A stretch of DNA of 64,000 nucleotides from Paractinoplanes tereljensis. GTDB taxonomy: Bacteria; Actinomycetota; Actinomycetes; Mycobacteriales; Micromonosporaceae. The stretch is from assembly GCF_016862435.1 (NCBI RefSeq), contig NZ_BOMY01000060.1, positions 124,001 through 188,000 of the forward strand, written 5' to 3'. This document shows, piece after piece, positions 7,604 to 16,145 of this stretch. The translations under genes were made by a program, and so were the position numbers. Under the pieces are notes generated by a model. That model was not told where the DNA came from and did no database searches. It saw only the letters and a program-made list of their open reading frames with translations. Every line of letters begins with the position of its first letter. Positions within the stretch are counted from its first letter, which is position 1.

Positions 7604-8686
7604 TCAACCCAATTTGGCCTCGTCGGCCGCGGCGCGGCCGGATTCCCATCCCTCGAGGCTGTCGACCCGGCTGCCGCGGGCCTTGACGGTACGGGGGAAA
7701 GCGCGCGTCAACGCCTCCTGCACCTTCAGATCGCGGCTGCGCAACACCGGCAGCAGATCGGTGTGCCGCTCGATCTCGTGGCGGGTGGTCGACTCGAGCC
7801 GTTCGCCGATGCGATGGGCGTAGGCGACCAGGAAACTGCGCCGGAACGCTTTGATCCGGGCTTTGCCCTTGGCCGGTTCGTCGCGGGCCATCGCCCGGTT
7901 CGCCTGCACCAGCAGCGACGTGTAGAGCAATTCGACCGCGTCGATGTCGGCGTCGAATCCGAAAACGGTGGAGAAGGCCAGTTCGGGTGACCAGACGGTG
8001 TGGCAGTGGTTGGCCCGGGCGACCGCGTCGAGAAGAGCAGCCTTCTCGCTCTCGTAGGGATGGTCGACGCCGACCCGGCGGGCCAGCGGGGCCGCTTCCG
8101 GCACGGCGGTGAGCACCGATTCGATGCTGTGCTTGGCGATCAGTTCCTGGGCCTTGGCCGAGAACGCCTCCGCCTCGGCCGGGAAGTCGGTGCTCTCGGC
8201 CTTGGCCAGCAGGGCGCGCACCCGTTCCAGGATGCGGTTGTCGGCCCCCTGATAGCGGGTGGCGGCGACGGTGCCGGGGGGCGGGACCAGGGCTTCGATG
8301 CGCGGGAGTCGGCGCAGTTCGAGCAGGAGCCCGAGGGTGGCGTCGTTGCGCTTGATCCGGTCGGCCCGGACGGTGCCGCGCGGCAGTTCCTCGGCCTGGC
8401 CGCGCCAGCGCGGGTCGACGTCGGCGAACCTCGCGAGATAGGCCTTGGCCGCATCGGCGACCACCTGGGCCTGCACCGGGTCGCCGAGCCGGGCCACCAC
8501 CCGGTGCAGCTCGGCCGGCTGCCACCCGGCCTGGAAGAGCCGGTCGACGGCCGCCGCCACCGCCTGGGCGAGCGCGGCATCGGCGTCCGGTGCGACGGTG
8601 AGCGCGTCGAGGCCCTCTTCCAGGCTGAGCTCACCGCCGAGTACCGCCCGGATCGTGTCGACCCCGGCCTTTCCCGTTCCCAGCAT
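7604..8686 (-). CDS. DUF2786-domain protein
   Basis: Cytoplasmic protein of 360 residues. The centre (about 150-195) carries the DUF2786 pattern RILERVRALLAKAESTDFPA and EAEAFSAKAQELIAKH, known in actinobacterial and phage proteins of unknown function. The N-terminal part is helical and Ala-rich; the C-terminal half has many basic residues. It starts three bases after the end of dus, so the two genes are probably cotranscribed. No catalytic motif was recognised. Confidence 0.75.
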   Translation of the reverse strand: MLGTGKAGVDTIRAVLGGELSLEEGLDALTVAPDADAALAQAVAAAVDRLFQAGWQPAELHRVVARLGDPVQAQVVADAAKAYLARFADVDPRWRGQAEELPRGTVRADRIKRNDATLGLLLELRRLPRIEALVPPPGTVAATRYQGADNRILERVRALLAKAESTDFPAEAEAFSAKAQELIAKHSIESVLTAVPEAAPLARRVGVDHPYESEKAALLDAVARANHCHTVWSPELAFSTVFGFDADIDAVELLYTSLLVQANRAMARDEPAKGKARIKAFRRSFLVAYAHRIGERLESTTRHEIERHTDLLPVLRSRDLKVQEALTRAFPRTVKARGSRVDSLEGWESGRAAADEAKLG

Positions 8687-8689
8687 CGG

Positions 8690-9823
8690 TCAGCCGCCCG
8701 ATTCGTCGGTTTCGGCGCCCTCGGGGACCGACTCGTCGTCCCGGCTGTCGAGCCAGCCGTACGGCAGGGAGACCTTGCCCGGGGCGTTCACCCGGCCGCG
8801 CGGCTGACCCAGCGCGTCGGCCGGGAACGGCAGTGCCGGGTCGAGCATCCCGAGCAGGTCGTCCAGCTCGGCCAGCGAGGAGATCATGGCGAGGCTGCGG
8901 CGCAGGTCCCCACCGACCGGGAAACCCTTCAAATACCAGGCGATGTGCTTACGGAAGTCGGCGCAGCCGTGCTTCTCGTCGCCCAGCGCGTCGACAAGCA
9001 GCTCGGCGTGCCGGGACATGATCTTCGCGACCTCGCCGAGGGCCGGCAGCACCGGCCGGTAGTCGCCGCCCTGGGTGAACGCGGCCTCCAGGTCGGCGAA
9101 CAGCCACGGCCGCCCCAGGCAGCCCCGGCCCACGACGACCCCGTCGACGCCGGTGTGCGCGACCATGCGCAACGCGTCGGAGCCCTCCCAGATGTCCCCG
9201 TTGCCGAGCACCGGCACGTCGAGGGCCTGCTTGAGAGTGGCGATGGCGTCCCAGTCGGCCTTGCCGGAGTAGCGCTGCTCGGCGGTGCGCGCGTGCAGCG
9301 CCACCGCGGCGACGCCCGCTTCCTGCGCGGCGAGGCCCGCCTCGACGTACGTCAGGTGGTCGTCGTCGATGCCCTTGCGCATCTTGATGGTGAGCGGAAT
9401 GCCGAAGGGCTTGGCCGCCGCCACGGCCTGCGACACGATCCGCCCGAACAGCCGCCGCCGCCACGGCAGCGCCGACCCACCCCCACGCCGGGTGACCTTG
9501 GGCACCGGACACCCGAAGTTGAGGTCGACGTGATCGGCCAGGCCGTCCTCACCGATCATCCGCACCGCAGCCGCGGTCACGTCCGGGTCGACCCCGTAGA
9601 GCTGAAGGCTGCGAAACCCTTCATCCTCGGCGAACGCGATCATCTTGAGCGTCTTGGGAATCCGCTCCACCAGCGCCCGAGTGGTGATCATCTCGCACAC
9701 GTAGACCCCGCCACCCTGCTCCCGGCAGAGCCGCCGAAAGGCCACGTTGGTGATGCCCGCCATCGGAGCGAGCACAACGGGCGGGTTGACGACGTGGTCG
9801 CCGAGCATGAGCGGTGCAGTCAC
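8690..9823 (-). CDS. dusB: tRNA-dihydrouridine synthase
   Basis: FMN-dependent enzyme that reduces uridine in the D-loop of tRNA with NADPH. Protein of 377 residues: TIM barrel with the family signatures VLAPMAGITNVAFRRL, YGVDP, VDLNFGCPVPKVTRRGGGSA (catalytic Cys105), LTIKMRKGID, ALHARTAEQRYSGKADW and the phosphate-binding VLGNGDIW and GVVVGRGCLGRPW. Length is usual for actinobacterial Dus with its C-terminal helical tRNA-binding domain. It is upstream of and tightly linked to the DUF2786 gene. Confidence 0.95.
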   Translation of the reverse strand: MTAPLMLGDHVVNPPVVLAPMAGITNVAFRRLCREQGGGVYVCEMITTRALVERIPKTLKMIAFAEDEGFRSLQLYGVDPDVTAAAVRMIGEDGLADHVDLNFGCPVPKVTRRGGGSALPWRRRLFGRIVSQAVAAAKPFGIPLTIKMRKGIDDDHLTYVEAGLAAQEAGVAAVALHARTAEQRYSGKADWDAIATLKQALDVPVLGNGDIWEGSDALRMVAHTGVDGVVVGRGCLGRPWLFADLEAAFTQGGDYRPVLPALGEVAKIMSRHAELLVDALGDEKHGCADFRKHIAWYLKGFPVGGDLRRSLAMISSLAELDDLLGMLDPALPFPADALGQPRGRVNAPGKVSLPYGWLDSRDDESVPEGAETDESGG

Positions 9824-9874
9824 GCCCCCAAGCGTGACACGCCCAGCCCGGCGACCCCGAATCGCCCGCCCGGC

Positions 9875-10120
9875 TTACCGGGAGTCGTCGCGGTGAATCA
9901 GCGTGTCAACCATGCCGATCAGCTGCTGCACCCCGCCCTGCATGGAGTCCAGGGTCAGTGTGTGGTGAGCCAGGGTGATGGTGTGTTCGCGCAGCGTCGC
10001 AGTTTGCCGGTCCACCGTCGCCGTGAGCCGCGTCAGCATCTCGGTGTGCTGGTCCAGGGTCGCAGTGTGCGGTCGACGCCCCTCCAGGTCGGTAACGCGC
10101 TCGTCGAGGGTAGCGGTCAT
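9875..10120 (-). CDS. Small coiled-coil protein built of heptads
   Basis: Protein of 81 residues with no recognised family. Residues about 18-60 are near-perfect seven-residue repeats (TATLDQH, TEMLTRL, TATVDRQ, TATLREH, TITLAHH, TLTLDSM), with hydrophobic residues at fixed heptad places, so an oligomeric coiled coil is expected. GGAGG precedes the ATG at 10120 with normal spacing. It stands alone between dus and a divergent XdhC-like gene. A role in assembly or as a scaffold is possible but not shown. Confidence 0.6.
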   Translation of the reverse strand: MTATLDERVTDLEGRRPHTATLDQHTEMLTRLTATVDRQTATLREHTITLAHHTLTLDSMQGGVQQLIGMVDTLIHRDDSR

Positions 10121-10294
10121 GTGGGTTCCTCCGGGGTGAGAGATGCGGCCGGACTGTGCTGTCCGGCATGGGGATCGCCTCGCCCGAAATACTAGTCCAA
10201 GGCCTACTGGTCCAGCGACCCCTAGGCGCTGGTAAATTTTGAGCAGAAACCCCGGACAAATCCACCCCGTCGCGCGTTAGGCTTTGCGGCGAAG

Positions 10295-10330
10295 ACCCCG
10301 GTCGCCTCTGCTTCGGCATGCTGCCGGGGT
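10295..10330. other. Hairpin in a 314-base intergenic region
   Basis: In the gap between the divergent starts at 10120 and 10435, a 7-bp stem (ACCCCGG at 10295-10301 with CCGGGGT at 10324-10330) encloses an inner TGC-TTCG-GCA tetraloop hairpin. It lies in a leader or promoter region rather than after a gene, so it could be a leader structure, a small RNA end or chance. The rest of 10121-10434 shows no gene. Confidence 0.35.
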
Positions 10331-10434
10331 TATTGCTTTCCAAGCCGCGTCTCGATGTGCATAGATTCTAGGCGCACGACAACGTGTCTTGCATCTAGGC
10401 CGCGGGGTGGGTGTGGATCTGGCACAGTCGGGTT

Positions 10435-10917
10435 GTGAGTAATGGGTTGAGTCCGCGGCGGCTGGTTGTGGTGTTTGAGTCGCCTACGGCGGAGGCGATG
10501 CTTCGGCTTGGGGTGGACGCCGGGTTTCAGGCGGTGCTCGTCGAGCCGGATGAGTCACGGCTTCAGGGGACACCGCGGGCGCACGGCGATCGGGTCGTGC
10601 ACGATCTGGCCGCGGCCGAGCTGGATGAGAGCACCGACGTCGTGCTCAGCGACCATCACCGGGCCGAGATCGGCACCGTGCTCAAGGAGACGCTGGCGGC
10701 GCGGACCCGGTGGATCGGCACTCTCGGGAAGCCGGCCATCGAGGGGCCGCACGTGGCGATGCTGCGCGAGCTCGGCGTGCCGGACGAGCAGATCGCGCGG
10801 GTGCACCGGCCGATCGGGCTCAACATCGGGGCGCGGACCCCGGCCGAGATCGCTATCGCGACCTTGGCCGGGCTCATCGCGGACCGGAACGGCCGGCCAG
10901 GCGGCTTCGCCTTCTAG
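10435..10917 (+). CDS. XdhC/CoxI-family Rossmann-fold protein, short form
   Basis: Protein of 160 residues. The C-terminal part matches the XdhC/CoxI Rossmann domain: WIGTLGKPAIEGPHVAMLRE, LGVPDEQIARVHRPIGLNIG and ARTPAEIAIATLAGLIADR. XdhC proteins insert or mature molybdenum cofactor in xanthine and CO dehydrogenases, but the usual N-terminal Cys-containing XdhC domain and any molybdoenzyme are missing here, so this is a stand-alone form of unknown role. The GTG at 10435 is chosen because the fold starts there; the frame is open to a GTG at 10411. No convincing ribosome-binding site is seen. Confidence 0.65.
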   Translation: MSNGLSPRRLVVVFESPTAEAMLRLGVDAGFQAVLVEPDESRLQGTPRAHGDRVVHDLAAAELDESTDVVLSDHHRAEIGTVLKETLAARTRWIGTLGKPAIEGPHVAMLRELGVPDEQIARVHRPIGLNIGARTPAEIAIATLAGLIADRNGRPGGFAF

Positions 10918-10930
10918 AAGATGACGAGGA

Positions 10931-12310
10931 TCAGCAGCCGGGCAGGCGCTTGAGCAGGTAGTCCTCGATCTGGTCGAGGGCGACCCGCTCCTGCTTCATG
11001 GTGTCGCGGTCGCGCACCGTCACCGCGTCGTCGGTGAGGGTGTCGAAGTCGACCGTGACGCAGAACGGCGTACCGATCTCGTCCTGGCGGCGGTAACGCC
11101 GGCCGATCGCCTGCGAGTCGTCGAACTCGACGATCCAGCGCTTGCGCAGCGTGTCGGCCAGGCCACGGGCCTTCGGGGACAGCTCGGGGTTACGCGACAG
11201 CGGCAGCACCGCCACCTTGATCGGCGCCAGGCGCGGGTCGAAGCGCATCACCGTGCGCTTGTCGACGCCGCCCTTGGTGTTGGGCGCCTCGTCCTCGTCG
11301 TACGCCTCGAGGAGGAACGCGAGCACCGCGCGGGTCAGGCCGGCGGCCGGCTCGATCACGTACGGCATCCAGCGTTCCTGCTTCTCCTGGTCGAAGTACG
11401 ACAGGTCGACGCCGGAGTGCTTGGAGTGCGTGGTGAGGTCGAAGTCGGTGCGGTTCGCGATGCCCTCGAGCTCGGCGAACTCGGTGCCGCCGAACTGGAA
11501 GCGGTACTCGATGTCGACCGTGCGCTTGGAGTAGTGCGAGAGCTTCTCCTTGGGGTGCTCGAAGAAGCGCAGGTTGCTCTCCGACAGGCCCAGGTCGCGG
11601 TACCAGTTCCAGCGCTGCTGCAACCAGTACTCGTGCCACTCCTCGTCCTTGCCGGGCTCGACGAAGAACTCCATCTCCATCTGCTCGAACTCACGCGTAC
11701 GGAAGATGAAGTTGCCCGGGGTGATCTCGTTGCGGAAGCTCTTGCCGACCTGGGCGATGCCGAACGGCGGCTTCTTACGCGCCGCGGTGGCCACGTTGTT
11801 GTAGTTCACGAAGATGCCCTGGGCGGTCTCCGGGCGCAGGTAGTGCAGCCCGTCGGCGCTCTCGGTGGGGCCCAGGTAGGTCTTCATCAGGCCGTTGAAC
11901 ATCTTCGGCTCGGTGAAGGTGCCCTTGTTGCCGCAGTTCGGGCAGTTCAGCTCCTGCAGCGAGGACGGCAGCGAGCCGTGCTTGGCCTCCCACGCCTCCT
12001 CGAGATGGTCGGCGCGGAACCGCTTGTGGCAGGACTGGCACTCGGTCAGCGGGTCGACGAACGCCTCGAGGTGACCGGAGGCCGCCCACACGTCGCGGGA
12101 CAGGATGACGGCGGAGTCGAGGCCGACGATGTCGTCGCGCTGCTGAACCATCGTGCGCCACCACTGGCGGCGGACGTTCTCCTTCAGCTCCACGCCCAGC
12201 GGACCGTAGTCCCAGGCCGAGCGGGTTCCTCCGTAGATCTCACTGGAGGGGAAGACGAAACCCCGGCGCTTGGCCAGGGAGACGACGGCATCGATTCGAT
12301 CGGCGGGCAT
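10931..12310 (-). CDS. glyS: Glycyl-tRNA synthetase (class II, dimeric type)
   Basis: Charges tRNA-Gly with glycine using ATP. Protein of 459 residues of the single-chain bacterial/archaeal-type GlyRS. Seen: RRGFVFPSSEIYGGTRSAWD at the N-terminus, zinc-finger-like CQSCHKRF and CPNCGN, class II motif 2 (FRNEITPGNFIFRTREFEQ), motif 3 (GLTRAVLAFLLEA), and a C-terminal anticodon-binding domain ending with GTPFCVTVDFDTLTDDAVTV. The ATG at 12310 has AGGAGGA close upstream; an in-frame ATG at 12346 would add 12 residues not expected for the family. Confidence 0.96.
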   Translation of the reverse strand: MPADRIDAVVSLAKRRGFVFPSSEIYGGTRSAWDYGPLGVELKENVRRQWWRTMVQQRDDIVGLDSAVILSRDVWAASGHLEAFVDPLTECQSCHKRFRADHLEEAWEAKHGSLPSSLQELNCPNCGNKGTFTEPKMFNGLMKTYLGPTESADGLHYLRPETAQGIFVNYNNVATAARKKPPFGIAQVGKSFRNEITPGNFIFRTREFEQMEMEFFVEPGKDEEWHEYWLQQRWNWYRDLGLSESNLRFFEHPKEKLSHYSKRTVDIEYRFQFGGTEFAELEGIANRTDFDLTTHSKHSGVDLSYFDQEKQERWMPYVIEPAAGLTRAVLAFLLEAYDEDEAPNTKGGVDKRTVMRFDPRLAPIKVAVLPLSRNPELSPKARGLADTLRKRWIVEFDDSQAIGRRYRRQDEIGTPFCVTVDFDTLTDDAVTVRDRDTMKQERVALDQIEDYLLKRLPGC

Positions 12311-12387
12311 GTTCCTCCTACGCCGGCTGGGTGTCGGCGGGGACATCGCAGGCGGTGATCAACAAAAGATCGGGACAAACAGCGAGA

Positions 12388-12891
12388 TTACTCCCCGAGC
12401 GAGCACACTTCGAAATCGCCCGTGTCGGTGTCCTGCTCAAGGGCGGCCGAGACCTCGGCGGACGCGCCGTTGAGATAGGTGACGTCGACCGGCAGGCTCA
12501 TGTTGACGATGTTGAAGTCGCCGAAGGTGTACTCGGTGATGGCTTCCTGGCCGGTGATCCGGGCCCGGAACTCGGCCGAGCTCTCGTCCTCCCGGGTGCT
12601 GTCGCAGAGCAGGTCGTACGCGTCGTCGTAGCGTTTGGCCTGGACGGCGTCGAGATAGTCGGAGACGGCGGCCTCGGCCCGCTCCTGCATGGCGCCGGTG
12701 GCGGACACCCCGATGCCGATCAGCGCGGCCAGCCCCCCGCCGCAGATCAGCACGACGACCCCGGCCGCGATGCCGACGCCCCAGCCGACCCGCTTGCCCT
12801 TGCCCTCGACCGGCGGCGCCGGGAAGGGCGGGTAGACGCCGGGCCCCGGCGGCGGGCCGGGCGGGCCAGGAACAGAAGGGGCCGTCGTCAT
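12388..12891 (-). CDS. Membrane-anchored protein with proline-rich N-terminus
   Basis: Protein of 167 residues: a Pro/Gly-rich cytoplasmic N-terminus (PGPPGPPPGPGVYPPFPAPP), one membrane helix at about residues 38-62, and an extracytoplasmic domain of about 100 residues with two cysteines (LLCDSTRED and FEVCSLGE) that probably form a disulfide. The AVSDYLDAVQAKRYDDAYDL segment is typical of DUF4878/SnoaL-like domains of actinobacterial membrane proteins. Function unknown. Confidence 0.65.
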   Translation of the reverse strand: MTTAPSVPGPPGPPPGPGVYPPFPAPPVEGKGKRVGWGVGIAAGVVVLICGGGLAALIGIGVSATGAMQERAEAAVSDYLDAVQAKRYDDAYDLLCDSTREDESSAEFRARITGQEAITEYTFGDFNIVNMSLPVDVTYLNGASAEVSAALEQDTDTGDFEVCSLGE

Positions 12892-12907
12892 GAAGCCAGA
12901 TTAGTCG

Positions 12908-13249
12908 TCAGCGCCAGGGGTCCGCGGCCCGGTCACTGGCCGTCACGACCACCTCGCCACCGGGCGCGGCACTGGCCAGCGTCTCGAAGGCCGACGGCGC
13001 GTCGACCGACTCGGCCAGCAGCGGGGTGGCGTGGACCTTGACGTCGAATCCACTCAGCGCCCGCCGGTAGGCTCCGACGGACTCCCACTCGGTGACGAGG
13101 GTCCAGTGGGCGGGGTCGTCGATCGCGCGGGTGAGCCGGCCGGAGAGATAGCCGGGTCGTTCGGCCAGCGCGGTCAGGGCGGCGTGCGCCCGGACAACGA
13201 AGCCGTCATGCGTGTCCGGCGGGACGACGAAGCGGTTGAGCACGAGCAT
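12908..13249 (-). CDS. Antibiotic biosynthesis monooxygenase (ABM) fold protein
   Basis: Protein of 113 residues with a ferredoxin-like ABM domain: NRFVVPP, a helix with HAALTALAERPGYLSGRL, HWTLVTEWESVGAYRRAL. ABM proteins include small cofactor-free monooxygenases and haem-degrading enzymes; catalytic identity cannot be assigned. The ATG at 13249 is preferred over upstream in-frame codons because the conserved fold begins immediately. Divergent from the small membrane protein at 13281. Confidence 0.7.
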   Translation of the reverse strand: MLVLNRFVVPPDTHDGFVVRAHAALTALAERPGYLSGRLTRAIDDPAHWTLVTEWESVGAYRRALSGFDVKVHATPLLAESVDAPSAFETLASAAPGGEVVVTASDRAADPWR

Positions 13250-13280
13250 GCGACGAGCGTACGCAGCGCTAGGAGGCGAC

Positions 13281-13538
13281 ATGGTGGCGACGTCCGACAA
13301 CCTGCTGCGCCGGTTGGCCCGGGTGAACCCGACCACCGCGTTCATCGTGGCGCTGGTCCTGATGCTGGCCGGGATGTTCCTGCCGGGGATCGTCGGCGCG
13401 GCCCTGTTGTTCCTGCTCGCGGCGGGCCTGGCCACGCTGACGTTCACCACCTGGCCGGTGCAGCGCCCGTCGACCCGGGTCCTGCGCGTGGTGATGCTGG
13501 TGCTGCTGCTGGCCGCAGTCATAGCGAAGGCTGTGTAA
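13281..13538 (+). CDS. Small membrane protein with two or three helices
   Basis: Protein of 85 residues: basic N-terminus (NLLRRLARVNP), two hydrophobic helices at about residues 20-55 and a third near the C-terminus (VLRVVMLVLLLAAVIAKAV). AGGAGG lies four bases before the ATG at 13281. This type is common and uncharacterised in actinobacteria. It ends just upstream of the Zur box. Confidence 0.65.
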   Translation: MVATSDNLLRRLARVNPTTAFIVALVLMLAGMFLPGIVGAALLFLLAAGLATLTFTTWPVQRPSTRVLRVVMLVLLLAAVIAKAV

Positions 13539-13551
13539 AACCCATGCGCTT

Positions 13552-13581
13552 TTGACAATCATTATCATTGTCAGCGACAGT
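13552..13581 (+). promoter_or_regulatory. Zur operator overlapping the znu promoter
   Basis: A 21-bp interrupted palindrome at 13553-13573 has perfect 7-base arms TGACAAT and ATTGTCA around CATTATC, matching the Fur/Zur-family 7-7-7 box. Its left end overlaps TTGACA (13552-13557), a consensus -35; a weak -10 (GACAGT, 13576-13581) follows at an 18-base spacing. With the znuA ATG at 13589 this predicts zinc-dependent repression by the Zur encoded downstream. Confidence 0.88.
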
Positions 13582-13588
13582 GGGTGCT

Positions 13589-14482
13589 ATGCCCCGCGTT
13601 CTGCTCGCCGCCCTGCTCACCCTCGCCGTGGTGGCCGGGTGCGCCGACCGGCCGGCCCAGGCCGACGGCAAGCTGAACGTGGTCACCGCCTTCTACCCGC
13701 TGCAGTTCCTCAGCGAGCGCATCGGCGGCGACACGGTGACCGTTACCAATCTCACCAAGCCCGGCGCCGAGCCGCACGACGTGGAGCTCAACCCGCGCCA
13801 GGTCGCCGACGTCGCCGACGCGGGCCTCGCGGTCTACCTGAACGGTTTCCAGCCGGCCGTCGACACCGCGGTCGCGCAGGAGGCGAAGGACCGCGCGTTC
13901 GACGTCGCCTCGGTGGTCGAGTTGCTGCCCTACACCGAGAAATCCGAGGAGCCGGAGGGCGGCAGCCGCGACCCGCACGTCTGGCTCGACCCGGTCCGGT
14001 TCAGCACCATCGCGGGCGCGCTCGGCGAGAAGATGGCCGCCGCCGACCCGGCCAACGCCGCGGCCTACCGGGCCAAGGCCCAAGAACTGCAAACCCAACT
14101 TCAAAGCCTCAACCAGGAGTACGCGAAGAGCCTGGCGAGTTGTCAGCGGCATGAGCTGGTCACCAGTCACAGCGCGTTCAACTACCTGGCCACCCGCTAC
14201 GGCCTCACCCAGGTCGGCATCACCGGCATCTCGCCCGAGGCCGAGCCGTCCCCGCAGCGCCTCGCCGCGGTGGCCGAGCAGGCCCGGGAGACCGGCACCA
14301 CGACGATCTTCTTCGAGACACTGGTGAGCCCGAAGGTGGCCGAGACCATCGCTCGTGAGGTCGGCGCCAAGACCGCCGTGCTGGACCCGCTCGAGGGGCT
14401 GACCGACACGTCGTCCGACTACTTCACCGTCATGCGGGCCAATCTGGCCGCCCTGACCGAGGCATTGGGGTGCACCTCATGA
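13589..14482 (+). CDS. znuA: Zinc ABC transporter, substrate-binding lipoprotein
   Basis: Captures Zn(II) outside the membrane for the ZnuBC permease. Protein of 297 residues: signal peptide with lipobox VVAGC, then the cluster A-I metal-binding fold with metal-ligand motifs GAEPHDVELNP, DPHVWLDPVRF, VTSHSAFNYLATRYGL and SPEAEPS, and a C-terminal helix. There is no long His-rich loop, unlike many ZnuA. The ATG at 13589 is chosen because it starts the signal peptide. The stop overlaps the znuC ATG (ATGA), and a Zur box lies 15 bases upstream. Confidence 0.93.
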   Translation: MPRVLLAALLTLAVVAGCADRPAQADGKLNVVTAFYPLQFLSERIGGDTVTVTNLTKPGAEPHDVELNPRQVADVADAGLAVYLNGFQPAVDTAVAQEAKDRAFDVASVVELLPYTEKSEEPEGGSRDPHVWLDPVRFSTIAGALGEKMAAADPANAAAYRAKAQELQTQLQSLNQEYAKSLASCQRHELVTSHSAFNYLATRYGLTQVGITGISPEAEPSPQRLAAVAEQARETGTTTIFFETLVSPKVAETIAREVGAKTAVLDPLEGLTDTSSDYFTVMRANLAALTEALGCTS

Positions 14483-15279
14483 CCGCCGCTGATGTGAAGG
14501 GCGCCGTCGACGTACGCCACCTGGCCGTGGGTTACGACGGCCGGGAGATCCTGCACGACGTCTCGCTCGCCGTCACCGGCGGCGAGGTCGTCGCCATTCT
14601 CGGCGCCAACGGTTCCGGCAAGTCCACCCTGATCCGCACGATCCTCGGCCTGGTCCCGGCCGCCCGCGGCGAGATCGACCTGTTCGGCACCGCCCAGCGC
14701 AAATTCCGGGACTGGGCCCGGGTCGGTTACGTTCCGCAGCGGCTCGGCGCCGGCAGCGGGGTGCCGGCTACGGTCGGCGAGGTGGTGGCCTCCGGCCGGC
14801 TGGCCCGCCGCGGCATCTTCCGCCCGGCCGGTGCCGCCGACAAGGCCGCCGTCCAGGCCGCCCTGCGCGACGTCGGCCTGCTCGACCGGATCGGCGACCC
14901 GGTGTCGACCCTGTCCGGCGGCCAGCAGCAGCGCACCCTGATCGCCCGCGCCCTGGCCGGCCGGCCCGACCTGCTGGTCCTCGATGAGCCCACGGCCGGC
15001 GTGGACGCCGCCAGCCAGGAGGCGTTCGCCGCGGCGCTGGGCCGGTTCGCGGCCGGCGGCGGCACGATCCTGCTGGTCGCGCACGAGCTGGGCCCGCTGC
15101 GGCCGCTGATCGACCGGGCCGTCGTGGTGCACGAGGGCCGCATCGCCCACGAGGGCATTCCGCCCGAGCCGGCCGGCCACCACGCCGACCCCGACCACGA
15201 CCACGTGCACCCGCACGCCGCCCTGGAGAAGGCCGCCATCTGCGAGTGGGCACCGGCCGACCGGATGACAGCGGGCTGA
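14479..15279 (+). CDS. znuC: Zinc ABC transporter, ATPase
   Basis: Cytoplasmic ATPase of the zinc importer, 266 residues. Seen: Walker A GANGSGKST, signature LSGGQQQR, Walker B DLLVLDEPTAGVD and the H-loop LLVAHEL. The C-terminal tail carries a His/Asp-rich segment (GHHADPDHDHVHPHA) that may bind zinc, as seen in several ZnuC proteins. The ATG at 14479 overlaps the znuA stop; an in-frame GTG at 14470 also exists. Confidence 0.94.
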   Translation: MTAADVKGAVDVRHLAVGYDGREILHDVSLAVTGGEVVAILGANGSGKSTLIRTILGLVPAARGEIDLFGTAQRKFRDWARVGYVPQRLGAGSGVPATVGEVVASGRLARRGIFRPAGAADKAAVQAALRDVGLLDRIGDPVSTLSGGQQQRTLIARALAGRPDLLVLDEPTAGVDAASQEAFAAALGRFAAGGGTILLVAHELGPLRPLIDRAVVVHEGRIAHEGIPPEPAGHHADPDHDHVHPHAALEKAAICEWAPADRMTAG

Positions 15280-16145
15280 TGGACCTCTTCCAGTACGACT
15301 TCATGATCCGGGCGCTGATCGGCGCGCTGGTGATCGGCCTGGCCGCCCCGGCCCTCGGCATCTACCTGGTGCAACGGCGGCTGTCGCTGATCGGCGACGG
15401 CATCGGGCACGTGGCGCTCACCGGCGTCGGCGTGGGCCTGCTGCTGCACCACTCCCCGGTGATCAGCGCGGTCATCGTCTCCGCGCTCGGCGCGGTCGGC
15501 ATCGAGCTGATCCGCCAGCGCGGCCGCACCTCCGGCGACCTGGCCCTGGCGCTGCTGTTCTACGGCGGCATCGCGGGCGGCGTGGTGCTGGTCGGGCTCT
15601 CCGACGACAGCAGCAACGCCAACCTGATGCAGTACCTGTTCGGTTCGCTGATCACCACCTCACCGCAGGACGTGGTGATCATCGTGGCGCTCGGCGCGGC
15701 GGTGCTGATCACCATGACGGTGTTCCGCCCGGCACTGTTCGCGGTCTGCAACGACGAGGAGTACGCCAAGGTCAGCGGCCTGCCCGTGCGTACCCTCAAT
15801 CTGCTGATGGCGGTGACCACCGCGGTAACCGTGACCATCGCCATGCGTACGGTCGGATTGCTCCTGGTCTCGGCCTTGATGGTCGTGCCGGTCGCCGCCG
15901 CCCAGCAGGTCACCCGGGGTTTTCGCAGCACCATGGCGCTGGCCATGCTGATCGGCCTCGGCGCCGCCGGCGTCGGCGTGGCCGTCTCGGCCGAGGTGGA
16001 CACCGCGCCCGGCGCGACCACCGTCATCATCGCGCTCGCCGCCTTCGTGGCGATCGCGGCCGGCGGCGGCGCCGTCCGCGCGCTGCGCCGCCGCGCACAG
16101 CATCCCCGGGAGGTGGAGCCGCCCGATGTCGTCCTCCAAGGATGA
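15279..16145 (+). CDS. znuB: Zinc ABC transporter, permease
   Basis: Membrane subunit of the zinc importer, 288 residues with about eight hydrophobic helices of the ABC-3 permease family: ALGIYLVQRRLSLIGDGIGH and VALTGVGVGL, MQYLFGSLITTSP, VSGLPVRTLNLLMAVTTA and TVGLLLVSALMVVPVAAAQQ. The ATG shares one base with the znuC stop. The 3' end overlaps the next gene (smtB) by 20 bases. Confidence 0.94.
   Translation: MDLFQYDFMIRALIGALVIGLAAPALGIYLVQRRLSLIGDGIGHVALTGVGVGLLLHHSPVISAVIVSALGAVGIELIRQRGRTSGDLALALLFYGGIAGGVVLVGLSDDSSNANLMQYLFGSLITTSPQDVVIIVALGAAVLITMTVFRPALFAVCNDEEYAKVSGLPVRTLNLLMAVTTAVTVTIAMRTVGLLLVSALMVVPVAAAQQVTRGFRSTMALAMLIGLGAAGVGVAVSAEVDTAPGATTVIIALAAFVAIAAGGGAVRALRRRAQHPREVEPPDVVLQG

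Noticed and set aside
8000..10195. A 731-codon plus-strand open frame across dus and the DUF2786 gene.
   Set aside because: The minus strand holds clear dus and DUF2786 coding motifs; long antisense frames are usual in very GC-rich genes.
10295..10330. Hairpin considered as an intrinsic terminator or tRNA remnant.
   Set aside because: It lies between divergent starts with no T-run directly after the stem and no tRNA cloverleaf; kept only as an unassigned hairpin.
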